From assembly GCA_029204225.1 (NCBI GenBank), contig CM055099.1, positions 68,255,084 to 68,319,083 of the forward strand: a stretch of DNA of 64,000 nucleotides. Reading direction: 5' to 3'. Below, one piece after another: positions 1-11,502 of this stretch. How positions within the stretch are numbered: position 1 is the stretch's first letter; every line of letters begins with the position of its first letter. Under the pieces are notes generated by a model. That model saw only the letters and a program-made list of their open reading frames with translations, was not told where the DNA came from and did not search any database. This DNA comes from Diphasiastrum complanatum. Taxonomy: Eukaryota; Streptophyta; Lycopodiopsida; Lycopodiales; Lycopodiaceae. The position numbers and the translations under genes are program-made.

Positions 1-340
1 CAAGAACTCTCCTTAGGGTCCACAAATCCTTTTGAGGTCACTTGCATCACAAACTAGCCTTGATTGGCTTCCTACTCATATGCTACATGAATGGAAGAGA
101 TGAGAAGTAACATAGGCCCCACTCTATCTCGATTAGAGGCCTCACACGTGCTGCTACAGTAGGCCGTACAGCTCTAAAATCAGAGAAAAAGATATGTTAA
201 TAAGTGATGATAAGAGTGGATCTAGTTATCTCAAAATCGAGTGCTAGTAAGAGGCAAAATTTCATCAACAATGATGAGAAGTCATTTCATTTGATAAAGC
301 AATGATTAGATGTGTATTCTCCTATCAAGATCTGATACCA
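1..340 (-). mobile_element. internal 5' end of a minus-strand LTR retrotransposon, cut by the window start
   Basis: On the minus strand positions 340-329 read TGGTATCAGATC, close to the initiator-methionine tRNA primer-binding site TGGTATCAGAGC used by plant copia elements, and it directly abuts the LTR at 341. Positions 1-328 should therefore be the element's untranslated leader running off the window. No coding domain is visible here. Confidence 0.6.
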
Positions 341-885
341 TGAAAACTTTTCACACGTGTGAACCAGCTGCAAGTACAAGGATCAAGGAAATGAATGTTT
401 GCACACTAAACTAGCTTCTATTCCAAAAACAAAGAGATGGAAAACATTGGCAAGCTAGTTAGCAAGAAGGCAAGAGCATTCATCACAATCTAACTATCAT
501 TACACCTCCAATGGATCAAATGGAAGCTTTACTTGAAGAAGTGTATTTTGAGGTATAGAGCCACCTTATTTATAATACAAGAGGCCTTCTAGAACTCGTG
601 GAGAGAGAAAGCAACCTAGATGCCACATTGACTCTACCTCTCTACTAGATGACAAAAAGAGAAATGGATAAGACTTGAGAATCTCTCTTTTTGAGAATCC
701 TTGACCTACAAGAGTAGCCTCACATGCTTCTTGATAGTTTCTAGACCTACACATCACTATGGAGACTAAAAATCTACCTTGACTCAACCTGGAAAGTTAC
801 TAGACTAGTCTTCCTCAAGTTTGGACAAACCCCAAAACTTGAATCTCTAAGTTAAATATTATTTTAATTCTACAATATTTTCACA
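341..885 (-). repeat. LTR (545 bp) of a minus-strand retrotransposon
   Basis: The segment starts TGAAAACTTTTCACA and ends ATATTTTCACA on the plus strand, giving TG...CA ends and inverted termini. It lies next to the primer-binding site at 329-340. It contains the perfect 14-bp palindrome TTCACACGTGTGAA at 350-363. The other LTR would lie outside the window. The right boundary is set by the CA at 884-885 and may be off by a few bases. Confidence 0.6.
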
Positions 886-887
886 TA

Positions 888-982
888 TGTTAGAAAGTGT
901 CAATGTTATAGCCCTTGCACGAGTAGCTCAGGGGAAAATTGAGGGGGAGTGTTAGAAAGTGTCAAGGCTATAGCCCTTGCAC
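888..982 (+). repeat. 33-bp direct repeat, copies at 888-920 and 950-982
   Basis: TGTTAGAAAGTGTCAA followed by TATAGCCCTTGCAC occurs twice, 62 bp apart, with two mismatches. The second copy directly follows a purine run, GAGGGGGAG (941-949). That looks like a polypurine tract plus LTR start, so position 950 may be the edge of another, unresolved LTR. Confidence 0.7.
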
Positions 983-1002
983 AACACTCTAGGAACACAA
1001 AT

Positions 1003-1075
1003 GGATGGGTAGCTCAATGGTAGAGCACCCCACCAGAATGGGGGAGGTCCTGGGTTCAAATCCCTAGCCCGACCA
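1003..1075 (+). repeat. tRNA-derived sequence (SINE head or tRNA pseudogene)
   Basis: A degenerate tRNA shape is visible: acceptor arm GGATGGG against CCCGACC, D-arm GCTC/GAGC, box A-like TAGCTCAATGG (1010-1020) and box B-like GGTTCAAATCC (1053-1063). The anticodon stem has a mismatch, position 33 is not T, and the T-stem is imperfect. It is therefore unlikely to be a working tRNA. A Pol III promoter of the kind found in tRNA-derived SINEs is the better reading. No SINE body or poly(A) tail was recognised downstream. Confidence 0.6.
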
Positions 1076-1077
1076 CA

Positions 1078-1247
1078 CACACCAAGTGTAAAAACTTTTC
1101 ACAGAATGGTGACAGCATACCAAGAGCTCCTATGAGAAATGTGGGAATTTTGGTAAAGCAGCAATCGTGAGCATTGGTAATCCATCTGAAAGAGTCCTTG
1201 TGGGTCTTAAAGGTGCAGAGAAGGTAAGGTAGAGAATTATTTCCCAA
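1078..1247 (-). pseudogene. reverse-transcriptase-like fragment, possibly Penelope-like
   Basis: The minus-strand frame encodes about 57 residues including YLLCTFKTHK and FRWITNA. A K-x-H-K motif followed by an R-x-I/L-T-N-A run resembles an RT fingers/palm segment of Penelope-like or related reverse transcriptases. The reading frame closes upstream and runs into the tRNA-like sequence at 1003-1075 downstream, so only a scrap survives. The family assignment is from motif memory. It may be the same family as the ORFs at 14816-16197. Confidence 0.35.
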
Positions 1248-1249
1248 GA

Positions 1250-3890
1250 AAACCTTCGCAAGAGTACTTAAATTGAGAACTAACCTTCACAAGCTTCTCT
1301 ATGTCCTAGACTCACTAAGATGGAACTTCATGTTGAAATTGGAAAATAATCCATCTTGACTTTAGGCTTGCTACAACCTTTGTACTATGCAAGTATGTTG
1401 TTCCATAAATGCAAATGCCAAATTTGGCCTAGATAGAACTCGAGCTATATGGATTTGTCATATCTAGTTGGATGATTACAACTTGCATATAGATTGTAGA
1501 CTTAGAAATGGAAAAAATATGCTTGTAGAAACTCATGGCATATCACATGCATTTATTGTAAGTGATCCATAGTGACATGCAAGGCATGCACAAAGTGAAT
1601 TGAACACATGCATGATGATTTGTACAATTCTAGTTAGAACTAGGACACTTGGTAAAAGTAGGTAGAGATACATGCATGAAATGTGATAAATGTCACATAG
1701 ACTCTAGTTTTCACTTTAGATGTCATTGAAAGGTGGATGGATGTGGTTCTACCTCGAGCTACCTCAAACTCCATAAATATGTGCTTTGTGAGTTCAGATG
1801 ATAATGATGGGATAATGACCACCTATCCAAATACTCAACTACTCTATCTTGTTCGGATAGACAACGATGGAGGATTCCTCTATTTACTGGTTTATTGCTC
1901 ACTCCTTTATCAAGAAACTAGCCGTTGTCCTATTGGCCATCTTTCTCAATATAAATCACTGATAATGAATTATGTAAGGTGTTGACCAGCGATGGACTAC
2001 ACGTCCTTGTTGGAAGCATGTTTATATACCATCATACACTTCATATACCATGTTGTCACAACGATGGATCGGAGGAGCTATTTTCTCTTATGCTCAGATA
2101 ATTTATAATGATTAATGGCTAACTGTCCAATGATGGACTACAAACTGTAATTATCATTTTGGATATATTTTGCTTAGATATCCTCCTCTGTCCAACGATG
2201 GATGGTCGAATACAATTAAGCTCAATACTATTTGGTCTCACAGTATGAAACTAATGATATTTCATGCTATAGTTGCATCATATTGCTCCAGCTTCTACAG
2301 GATACGTCTTGGTTCATATCTGAACCTAATACCAGTTATCTCAAGGTATGGCACCAATCTCCACAAAGCAAGTTAGCTATCGTACTCCGATTATGTCTTG
2401 TAAACGTTCTTTCTGTAACACTTTGTAAGTAGCTATATGCTAAGAAGTGTGACTTTTGGCTTTTTTATGATCTAAAAGAGAAAGAATTCCCTCATTTAAA
2501 ACAACCATGGCTACTTTTCAAGAATCTACGTCTACAACCATTCAGTTATGCTTTATGAGTTTAAACAAACTCTTCGCATCCTAATAAGTATGGTAGTTTC
2601 GGTTCCATATTTGTATGGTATATCACTCCTCTACTCAATCTCTTGTTTTCTCTTCTTTTCTTTTCTTTAAAAAAAAAAAATGAAACAACATAAGACCACA
2701 TTTAAGTTGAACTAAAGCACCTTGAAATAAGATTTGGCCACTAAAAGTAACGGTAAGGACTCCAATAACACGATCTTAGACAACATGGATATGCATAAGA
2801 ATCGTAGTTTCTACTAAAGGATTAGAATGGCACGGATCTACCCTAATACCCAGTATAAACATTGGCAGTCTCTTACTCAGTATGAATCACATCTTTCCTA
2901 TACAGTGTCTTGATACCGTGGATGTTATGTCATTCAGATATAACATTCATCGTAACACTTCACCTTACCCTTGTTAGCATTACTTTAGACTCTTGGTGAG
3001 ATACAACTAGAAAGCATGGATATGCTCAGGAGTATGGACAACAATGCATGACATACCTTACCTTGTAAGGTCACTTGGTTCAGTATAGCATGGACTTGCT
3101 CTGATACCAGCACACCTGTTCACACCAGGTCTTTTGGCTAAGTAAAACTCAGAACGGTTTAAACTTTTCATACACTTTTGATTAAAACGAACTGATGTGG
3201 ACCAATTGACCGTAAGCTGATCAGTATGGCACTCGCCTTGATACAGTGATATAACGGCTTGGCCTATCACTAAAATATCGTGTGTATGGGAAGATTGGAC
3301 TATGTTTTAAAGTGCTATTCAAAGCTGTTAAGTAGTATAATTTTTTTTGGACATGAATAACAACTGACGTTCAGCTATGACACATGTCTTCCTCACTGAA
3401 CTAACTTGAGTGATTTCGTTTTGTGGGATGGTGGCAGGTATTAACTGTGTGTCTTGAAAGTGGTTATGCTTTATGGTGCTTTCTAGTACTGTATTTTACT
3501 TCTCAGCTGTGGTTCAGTCTTGCTTTGTTAGAAGGAACTAAGTGCAGTCTTGTATCTCTCTCTCTTGCATCTTGGTGGTGTAAATCTGACTATTCCTTGG
3601 TTGGGATAGTACTGAGGCTCTTATCTTTTATCCGATTCATAAGCTAACAAAGGTCTTTTTTTATGTTTTAGTCCATAGTATGGTTTCAAGAAGTTGCAAC
3701 TTTGGGTTATGGGGAGCCCCTACCTCCACCTAACCTTTTTGTTCAGACTATTATTTGATGTATGAAGAAGGTCGTTGTAGTTACATAAATTTATTATTAA
3801 CACTAATAGGGCTACGTGTGCTTCTGCTGGACCTGAGGATAAGATTCTTTGCCCGATTGATTTGCCAAAGGCCATTGATTGGGTAAAGAT
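1250..3890. other. no gene recognised; decayed repeat DNA
   Basis: Open frames here are short and have no recognisable domain. A minus-strand primer-binding-site-like sequence (GCTCTGATACCA at 3098-3109) marks another LTR-element remnant, but the adjacent LTR was not bounded. Several loose repeats of CAACGATGGA occur between about 1866 and 2204. Confidence 0.6.
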
Positions 3891-3892
3891 TT

Positions 3893-4917
3893 TGTTGGGA
3901 GTCGTGCGTTGCTCCGATATGACTCATGAGAATCGTGAGGAGAAAAATTCACGAAACAGTCGTGACTCTCTTTCAAGATTCGGATGGAGTTCAGATGCAT
4001 TCATTGGGCACTGCCAGCTGAAACACTCCTACAATCCTCCATAGAGTAGTCAGTTACTACTGATCTACATTCATAAAATTAATACAACATTTGACTTCAT
4101 TTCAACCAAGGTGCGGAATTCAAAAATAACAAGAAAACTCAGACATATGAAAAATAAACAGCATAAGCATTCAACATCCAAGATCAGACACAACTAGAGA
4201 AATAATCTATATTGATTTTCTCTGATTTCTTCAAGGCACTGCATGCAAATCCACGCAGTGCGTTGGCATGAGAGAAGCACGACTCTCTCACAAGTAGCAG
4301 TCTCACTTCACTAGCGGACAATTGGATCTTCTGATCCTAGATAGAATTATCTTCTCACACGCAGGCAGAGCTTCTGTTTGTGTTCGTCTTGATTGCTTAT
4401 TAGCATTAGGCTTCTTCAGTGTCTCTTCTCTAGGTTACACTCTGTGTATCCTGTTCTGATATGTGTCAAGTATTATCCAGTAAGTACGGTCTCTCTATGT
4501 AAACCTAAGATTAGAGTGATTATACGTCTACAACTAATCAGAGAATTACAAGAGTGGCAGATTAGCCACAACCTAGAAAGTATCTACTGACGTCATGCCA
4601 TTAGGTCAGATCTCTGTACTTCTGGGTACTTGCGTGATCTCTGGTGGTACTCCTTGGAGCGCGAGGACAGAACCGGTTTCTTTTCCACCATTGGTTTCAC
4701 TTAGCTCGTCTGCCTTTCTCTCTTGCTGGACCACAAAGGAATCTCGTTCGTGGATCCTACATGTTCACAAACCGTTCGTCTTTGTCTCCATTGACTTTCG
4801 TGTTTGCGAAACTCTTCGTGTTTCGTGTCTCAAGATGTTCGAGTTCGTAAACATCTTCGTCAAGTGAAGGACTGAAAGCTTGCAAGGCTTTGTAATCAGA
4901 AACACTTTGTTTCTTCA
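3893..4917 (-). repeat. copia-A 3' LTR, about 1025 bp
   Basis: On the plus strand it begins TGTTGGGAGTCG and ends TTTCTTCA, next to the complement of a polypurine tract (GTTCCCTCTC, 4918-4927). The first 63 bp match the fragment at 14754-14816. The part around 4440-4917 matches 28980-29470. The element-orientation start TGAAGAAACAAA is repeated at 44624. A minus-strand LTR is the only consistent reading. Confidence 0.85.
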
Positions 4918-6678
4918 GTTCCCTCTCAAAGCATCATAGGTTTATGATCCCAAGACTGCCCCTTTGCCTCTCAAAGAGCCCTTTGTCCAGAGCTTTACTG
5001 AAGATGTCAACAACCATATCTTTTGTTCCTATGAAGGTAGTCTGCATCATCTTCCTTTCAATCAGATTACTGATCAAGTGATACTTGATCGCAATGTGTT
5101 TCGTTCTTGAGTGGAACACAGGATCTTTTGTTAGGTGTATTGTAGAGGTGTTGTCCATCTGCAAGACCAGGGGCTCATTCCTTGTTTCATCCAATTTGTC
5201 CAGGAACTGTCTTAGCCAAATTATTTCGTTGGCCATCTTCGCAGGACGACTGGCCTACAACGGTCTGTTTCTTGTTGACCCAGAGAACTGTTGCTCCTGA
5301 TGCAATGGTGCATCCTCCTGAGACGCTTTTGCAATCGTCGCTGAGAGATGCCCAACTAGCATCGCTGTAGGAAAGTATCCTGAGACCTGCACCATGACAA
5401 TAACACAAGCCATAATCTCTCGTTAATTGAAGATATTGCAAAATTCGTTTTGCAATCTTCCAATGTGTCAAGCCTGGATTCGTGCAGAATTGGCTCATCC
5501 TGAATATTGCATAAGCAATATCAAGACTTGTGTTGTTTGCAAGGTACATCATGAACCTATCATCCTCCTGTAGGGTGTGAGCTGCATCTATTCCCTTTCT
5601 TCCTCAGTCTTTGGACAATCGTCATTTGTTAGCATCGTCCCTACGAGCATTGGAGTATTCGCTCCTTTGCAGTTCAACATCTCAAAGTCCTCTAGGATCT
5701 TCTGGGTGTATCTGGACTGGTGAAGGTATAACTTGCCTCCCTCATAGTCCTTTTCAATTTGTAAGCCTAGGTAACACTTGGCTTCTCCCAGATCCACTAT
5801 CTTGAAATATTTTGAGATGTCTTTACTTCAACAATTAGCTGCTCACTCCTACAAAGTATCAGAGTGTCATCCACATAAACAGCCACTATGATGATCTACT
5901 CATCTGTAACTCTGCATACACATTGGAGTCAGTCAACAGAGGCTTGAATCCCAATGATTTCAGGGCATGATCCTTCTTCTTATACTATTGTCAGGCTAAT
6001 TGCTTCAGACCATAGATGCTTCTATGCATTCTGCATACATAGTCAAGAAGTAAATTCGAGACAAATCCAGGGGGTTGATCCATGTAGACCTCTTCATCTA
6101 ATTTGCCATGCAAGAAGGCTGTCTTCTCATCCACAATGTGGATCCTGAGGTCATAAGCTGCTGCATATGCAGACAACATATGTAGGGACGAATGTTTGAT
6201 GACAGGAGAGAAGGTTTCAGAATAGTCAATACCGTATCTCTGAGAGAAATCCCTCGCTACCAGTCTTGCCTTGTATTTCATCACACTCCCGTCAGGTCCA
6301 TATTTGAGTTTGAAAACCCATTTGTATTTGACAGTCTTTCACTTATGAGGTAATGGCTCCAATGTCCATACCTGGTTTTTCCTCATGGACTCCATCTCTT
6401 TGTTCATGGCTTGGATCCATTTGTCCTTTTCTGGACCTTCAATCGCCTCCTTGAATGTTTGTGGTTCGCCACTAAACCCTTTGAATTCTTCTGATGTGAA
6501 AGCTGAGCTGCCTGGCACAAATCTTGCTGGCACTCTTCGTGGTCTTGTCGACCTTCTGAGAGATCCTCCTGGAATAGCTATGCCTTTGCCCTTGTCTACT
6601 TTGCTCGGTCCAGAACCATCTTGGTTTACAGGAATTGCAGCGGCAGGTTGCCTCTAGTAATGTCTTTCCAGAATTTCA
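4918..6678 (-). pseudogene. copia-A reverse transcriptase and RNase H (degenerate)
   Basis: Minus-strand fragments in several frames give a copia pol C-terminus. RT start region: 6533-6339. RT palm with YKARLVARDFSQRYGIDY and KTAFLHGKLDEEVYMDQP: 6284-5991. The YVDD box is near 5880-5868. Connection with LGLQIEKDYEGGKLYL: 5797-5588. RNase H: 5552-5187 and 5236-4934, the latter with the terminal FHSRTKHIAIKYHLI stretch. Several frame changes and stops separate these pieces. The upstream end is the copia-B insertion point at 6678/11503. Confidence 0.85.
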
Positions 6679-7333
6679 TGTGAAAATTGTCAACATTTTC
6701 TAGCTAGTTTGAGGCCTAAATTGGCAATTTTTGTATGTAGTTTTCAATCTAACCTTTCACACATGTGAAAGAGGCCTAGATACTTTTATTTTAGTATATA
6801 TTTCATATTAAAGAAGTTCCAAACTTTAGGACCTTCAAAATGACCCCAAAATCATGTTATTTGGACATATAGGCCAAAATTGGCTATTTTAGGCTATTGG
6901 TGTCCTAAAATTGGGTCCTAAGTTCTAGAGAGAGGAGAGAGAGTCATCTCTCTCACCTATATTAGGCTGAAATTCATGGAGAACAGGTTGGAGAGACTTA
7001 TTGTATTGTTAAGAGAGATCAATAGATCATTGTCACAGTTTCTTCCTCCATTGAGAGCATTGCTTTGTGTATTGTCTTCAAGCTTTTGTGTATGATCTTA
7101 AGAGGTTTCCAAAAGTGGTAGGCTGTTGTTGTAGGGCTGGTATGATGTTGTTTTTGGCTGCCATTGATACCTTTTATTAGTTTCTTTTGTCTCTTGAATG
7201 CTTTGTCAAGTTCATGTGTATCAAAGGTAGCATTAGGATGCTTTGCCATTTCTAGCTTTTGTAGCTTGTTGTGCAAAGATCTTAGCCAAGTATTTTGGGA
7301 GTTTAGATCCATTCAAGATCCACTTTTTTCACA
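6679..7333 (+). repeat. copia-B 5' LTR, 655 bp
   Basis: It starts TGTGAAAATTGTC and ends TTTTTTCACA, so the ends are TG...CA with inverted TGTGAAAA/TTTTCACA termini. It carries TTTCACACATGTGAAA (6755-6770), a near-palindrome shared with other LTRs in this window. It has the same length as the 3' LTR. Confidence 0.93.
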
Positions 7334-7345
7334 TGGAATCAGAGC
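7334..7345 (+). other. copia-B primer-binding site
   Basis: TGGAATCAGAGC directly follows the LTR end and differs by one base from TGGTATCAGAGC, complementary to the 3' end of initiator-methionine tRNA, the usual primer of plant copia elements. Confidence 0.85.
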
Positions 7346-8465
7346 TAGTTGGCTGTTATTTTTAGTAAGGTTTCCATTTATGGTGATATTTGGATGTTTG
7401 ATCAAGTTCTAGCATGATTATGCATTGCACTGTTGATCAAATCTTACTAACCTTTCTTTTGTGAGTCGAACTTGTGGATCAAAAGCATATTTCAGGTCCA
7501 TTGAAGATCAGAGGATAAGAAGAAGCTATTTTGAATCAGATCATAACACCTAATCATTTGTTGATTGTGAGGCTTGTGCATATTCAATACTAACAATGTT
7601 CTGTTCAATGTATTGTTGACAATCTCCACTTCTGTGGATGAACACTCTCCTTTGTGGATGAACACTCTCCTTAAGTGGATGAACCTTCTCCTTAAGTGGA
7701 TGAAAAATACTCTTTTAGTGATTTTGTAATTCTCCAAAATGATGAGCAAAGCTCTCACTTGGATGAAAGATCCCCTTTTGGGTGAACAGATTGTCAACAA
7801 TCTTTTGCATAAATTTTGGTGTACTTTGTTGAGCATGTAAGTAACTCTCCTTATGTAATTTGATTGAAGCATTTGCTGGAAGGTTTTAACAATTATGCAA
7901 ATGTGTTTTCAGGTTATTAACAAGTTGAGGAACATTCTCATGTGAAGTGATCTTAGATCTACATCTAAACACCAAGATTTGACAAGCTAGTGAAGCTAGT
8001 CTTGTGATTCACTAAGTGTGCTCTTTCATTCACCTTTAAAGCTTGTATTTATAATTTGCTAGAGTTTATAAACTTTTAGAAGTGTGGTTTACATGTGGTT
8101 TTATAGGTTGAATCAATATCTTAGTGTGTTGATCATATGTTGATCAAGTTTGTTCAATTCTAGGTATTCTTGGCAGCCTAGTCATGTGTATTTTTTAAGA
8201 ATGCAAGTAACTCTTTAAATCATAACTTGATTTGGTCACTTGCTGAAAAGTTTGGGAGCTTAAGCAAGAGTGTGTTCAGGCTGGTTTGAGTCTGTAATCC
8301 ATTCTTAGTGTGTGCAAAGTGTCGCATGTGTTTCAATCTTCCTTTCTATGCTTGGAAACTAGCTCGGTTCAAGATAGAAGTGTTTTAGAGTCCTAGATCT
8401 TCTGAGATCTCCTTATCCATCATTTGTTGAGAGGAAAGTGAGTGTTAGGTGTATTAGGACAGAGC
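7346..8465 (+). other. copia-B non-coding interior replacing gag and protease
   Basis: These 1.1 kb sit where gag, protease and the integrase zinc domain should be, yet no copia gag motif, CCHC knuckle or DSGA protease box is found on either strand. A short tandem repeat of GTGGATGAAC(A)CTCTCC occurs at about 7635-7700. Coding sequence appears abruptly at about 8470, marking a deletion or replacement junction. Confidence 0.6.
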
Positions 8466-8472
8466 CTAAAAG

Positions 8473-8943
8473 TTGAATAATCATTGGGTCTATCTTCTTA
8501 AAACCAAGGATGAAGTGTTTGCTACATTTGTCAAGTTTAAGAATGAAGTGAAAAATCAATTCAATACAAAGATCAAATGCTTGAGATCAGATAATGGAGG
8601 GGAATACACTTCAAATAAGTTCAAAGATTTTTGCATAGAACATGGGATTAAGAGAGAGTACTCTAGTCTTAGGACTCCACAACAGAATGGAGTGGCAGAA
8701 AGGAAGAATAAAACCCTTTGTGAATGTGCCAAGGCAATGAGACTACATGCTAATCTTGCTAAGTCCTATTGGGGAAAAGCTTTAGCATGTGCTAACTATC
8801 TTTGTGACAGGAGGATAAGTGCTTCTTTGAATGGTAAGACTCCCTTTGAGGTCCTCTATGGTAGGAGGCCGAGATGTCAAACATTGTAGGATCTTTGGTT
8901 GTACTTGTTTTGTCAACATCACTCTTAATGATAGAACTAAATA
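8473..8943 (+). pseudogene. copia-B integrase catalytic core (partial, frameshifted)
   Basis: The frame opens inside the rve core: KTKDEVFATFVKFKNEV, then RSDNGGEY with the second catalytic Asp, then TPQQNGVAERKNKT with the catalytic Glu. The first catalytic Asp and the HHCC zinc domain are missing upstream. A frameshift near 8870 (after FEVLYGRR) is followed in the new frame by HCRIFGCTCFVN, and an in-frame TAA at about 8941 interrupts the read before the RT frame. It cannot yield active integrase. Confidence 0.85.
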
Positions 8944-10852
8944 AGATCCTTCATCAAAGAAGGGTGTGTTTGTTGGCTATAGTGAAGTAAGCAAGGCTTA
9001 CAAAGTGTACATTCCTTCTACGAATAAAGTTGTCATAAGTAGGGATGTCGTCTTTCATGAAGAGAATGTTTCCAATGTTGTCAATGTTAATGATGATGTT
9101 GATGTGCCTACTAATCATCATGATGTGCAAGATGTCTTGGATGAAGGTGGAGATGCCACTCCAAAGCAACCTTCAAGGAGGACTCAAAGGCAAAGGACTA
9201 AGCCATCAAGGCTAACCTATGATGAAAAAGGAAAGCAAGTGGTGGAGAACTCTAACTTTGCTTTTCTTACCTCTTTTGATGAACCAACTTGTGTAGGTGA
9301 AGCAATACAAAAGGAGGAATGGATCCAAGCCATGGATCATGAGCATCAAGCACTCATCAAGAACAACACTTGGAGGTTGGTGGAACTTCCAAAAGGCAAG
9401 AAGGCAATTGGGTGTAAGTGGATCTTCAAGATCAAGACAAAAGAAGATCGATTAATCAAAAGGTACAAGGCAAGATTGGTGGCAAAAGGGTATGCTCAAG
9501 AGTATGGCATTGACTATGATGAGACCTTTGCACCCATGGCAAAGATGGTAACAATTCGAACCCTTATCTCTCTTGCAACTCTTTATGGTTGGGACATGTG
9601 GCAAATGGATGTTACTAATGCTTTTTTGAATGGTGATCTTGAAGAGGAAATCTACATGGAGCAACCCGAGGGCTATGTTTCACATGATGAGCCTAATCAT
9701 GTGTGTTTCCTACAAAAGAGCTTGTATGGGCTTAAGCAAGCACCAAGAAGTTGGTATGCTAAGCTCAATTCCTTCTTAATATCTCAAAACTTCATCATGA
9801 GTGAGTATGATCATTCTCTCTACTTTAGATTGAATGATAATGGTGACATCACTTTGCTTTTGATCTATGTTGATGACATAATCTTAAGTGGTGATAGCAA
9901 TGAAGATATAGATGACATCAAGATGGCACTTAAAAGTAAGTTTGAGATACAAGATCTTGGTAAGCTTCACTATGTCTTAGGAATAGAGATTGTTAGGACT
10001 TCTAATTCTACTTTCATTTGTCAAGAGAAGTATTCTAACTCTATTCTAAAAAGATTTCATATGGAAAATTGCAAAGTAGTTTCTACTCCTATGGAATCAA
10101 ATGTAAAGCTATCTATAAGAGGTAATGAAAGATCCTTCAAAGACATTACTCTCTATAGAAAGCTCATAGGATCTCTTATTTGGTTAACCATCACAAGACC
10201 TGATCTAAGCTATGTGGTTGGTAAACTAAGTCAATTCATGCAAGATCCTAGTGAGGCTCATTGGAAGCTAGGAAAGAGAGTACTAAGATACCTCTCGGGA
10301 TCTAGAGATTTTGGCATCTTGTATGAAGGATCTTCACCTAACCTTTGTGGTTTCTCAAATTCAGATTTTGCAGGTGATCAAATGGATAGGAAGTCAACAA
10401 GTGCCTTTGCAATATATCTTGGAGAGGGAGCTATCTCATGGCTATCAAAGAAGCAACCTACTATGTCTCTATCTTCCACCGAGGTCGAGTACAAGGCATT
10501 GACAACATGCACCAAGGAGATGCATCGGATAAGGAGGATGCTTTTGGATCTTCACCTGCTGGATTCTAAGAAGACACCAATCATCTATTGTGACAACCTT
10601 TCAGCCCAAATCTTGGCAACCAATCTAGTTTTCCATGCTAGAAGCAAGCACATTGAGATTGCTCATTACTTTGTGAGGGATCAAGTCATTGCCAAAGAGG
10701 TGGAGCTTCAACATGTCTCTTCATTGGAGTGTGTGGCTGATATCTTCACCAAACCATTGGGAAAGGACCTGTATTATAAGCATAGATCTAATCTTGGAAT
10801 GTGTTCAAGATCTATGTTAAAACTAGCATCCAATGTTGAAGAGGGAGTGTGA
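8944..10852 (+). CDS. copia-B reverse transcriptase-RNase H (long open frame)
   Basis: An uninterrupted frame of more than 600 codons covers the end of integrase, the RT and RNase H. Visible motifs in order: KGVFVGYSE; EEWIQAMDHE at the RT start; GCKWIFKIKT; YKARLVAKGYAQEYGIDY; QMDVTNAFLNGDLEEEIYM (motif A Asp present); LYGLKQAPRSWY; YVDDIILSG (catalytic Asp pair); RNase H with DFAGDQMDRKSTS and SLSSTEVEYKAL; terminal ARSKHIEIAHYF and DIFTKPL. There is no proper ATG because it is part of a polyprotein. The stop TGA (10850-10852) lies within the first bases of the 3' LTR. Catalytic residues look intact, but upstream breaks mean no functional polyprotein. Confidence 0.9.
10836..10847 (+). other. 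copia-B polypurine tract
   Basis: TTGAAGAGGGAG directly precedes the 3' LTR start TGTGAAAA. A purine run in this place primes plus-strand DNA synthesis in LTR elements. Confidence 0.85.
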
Positions 10853-11502
10853 AAATTGTCAACATTTCCTAGCTAGTTTGAGGCCTAAATTGGCAGTTTT
10901 TGTACATAGTTCTGGATCTAACCTTTCACACATGTGAAAGAGGCCTAGATACTTTTATTCTAGTATATATTTCATATTAAAGAGGTCCCAAACTTCAAGA
11001 CCTTCAAAATGACCCCAAAATCATGTTATTTGGACATATAGGCCAAAATTGGCTATTTTAGGCTACTGGTGTCCTAAAATTGGGTCCTAAGTTCTAGAGA
11101 GAGGAGAGAGCGTCATCTCTCTCACCTATATTAGGCTGAAATTTGTGGAGAACAGGTTGGAGAAACTTATTGTATTGTTGAGAGAGATCAATAGATCATT
11201 GTCACAGTTTCTTCCTCCATTGAGAGCATTGCTTTGTGTATTGTCTTCAAGCTTTTGTGTATGATCTTAAGAGGTTTCCAAAAGTGGTAGGCTACTATTG
11301 TAGGGCCGGTGTGCTATTGTTTTTGGCTGCCATCAGTACCTTTTATTAGTTTCTTTTGTCTCTTGAATGCTTTGTCAAGTTCATGTGTATCAAAGGTAGC
11401 ATTAGGATGCTTTGCCATTTCTAGCTTTTGTAGCTTGTTGTGCAAAGATCTTATCCAAGTATTTTGGGAGTTTGGATCCATTCAAGATCCACTTTTTTCA
11501 CA
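10848..11502 (+). repeat. copia-B 3' LTR, 655 bp
   Basis: Starts TGTGAAAATTGTC and ends TTTTTTCACA, the same length as the 5' LTR and mostly identical. Differences are mainly C/T and G/A. The near-palindrome TTTCACACATGTGAAA is kept at 10924-10939. Confidence 0.93.

Larger units (their letters stand above)
6679..11502 (+). mobile_element. copia-B: near full-length Ty1/copia element nested in copia-A
   Basis: Two 655-bp LTRs (6679-7333 and 10848-11502) bound a 3.5-kb interior with primer-binding site, partial integrase, long RT-RNase H frame and polypurine tract. The flanks are TTTCA (6674-6678) and CTTCA (11503-11507), a 5-bp target duplication with one change, and the copia-A integrase frame resumes across the site. 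Gag, protease and the integrase N-terminus are missing, so the copy cannot be autonomous. By eye the LTRs differ at roughly 30 sites (about 4-5%), nearly all transitions. Confidence 0.93.

Noticed and set aside
1003-1075. Functional tRNA gene
   Set aside because: Mismatched anticodon stem, no T at position 33 and an imperfect T-stem; better explained as a tRNA-derived repeat.
7492-7872. 126-codon minus-strand frame inside copia-B
   Set aside because: Contains translations of the GTGGATGAAC repeat, no domain, and runs against the element's coding strand.
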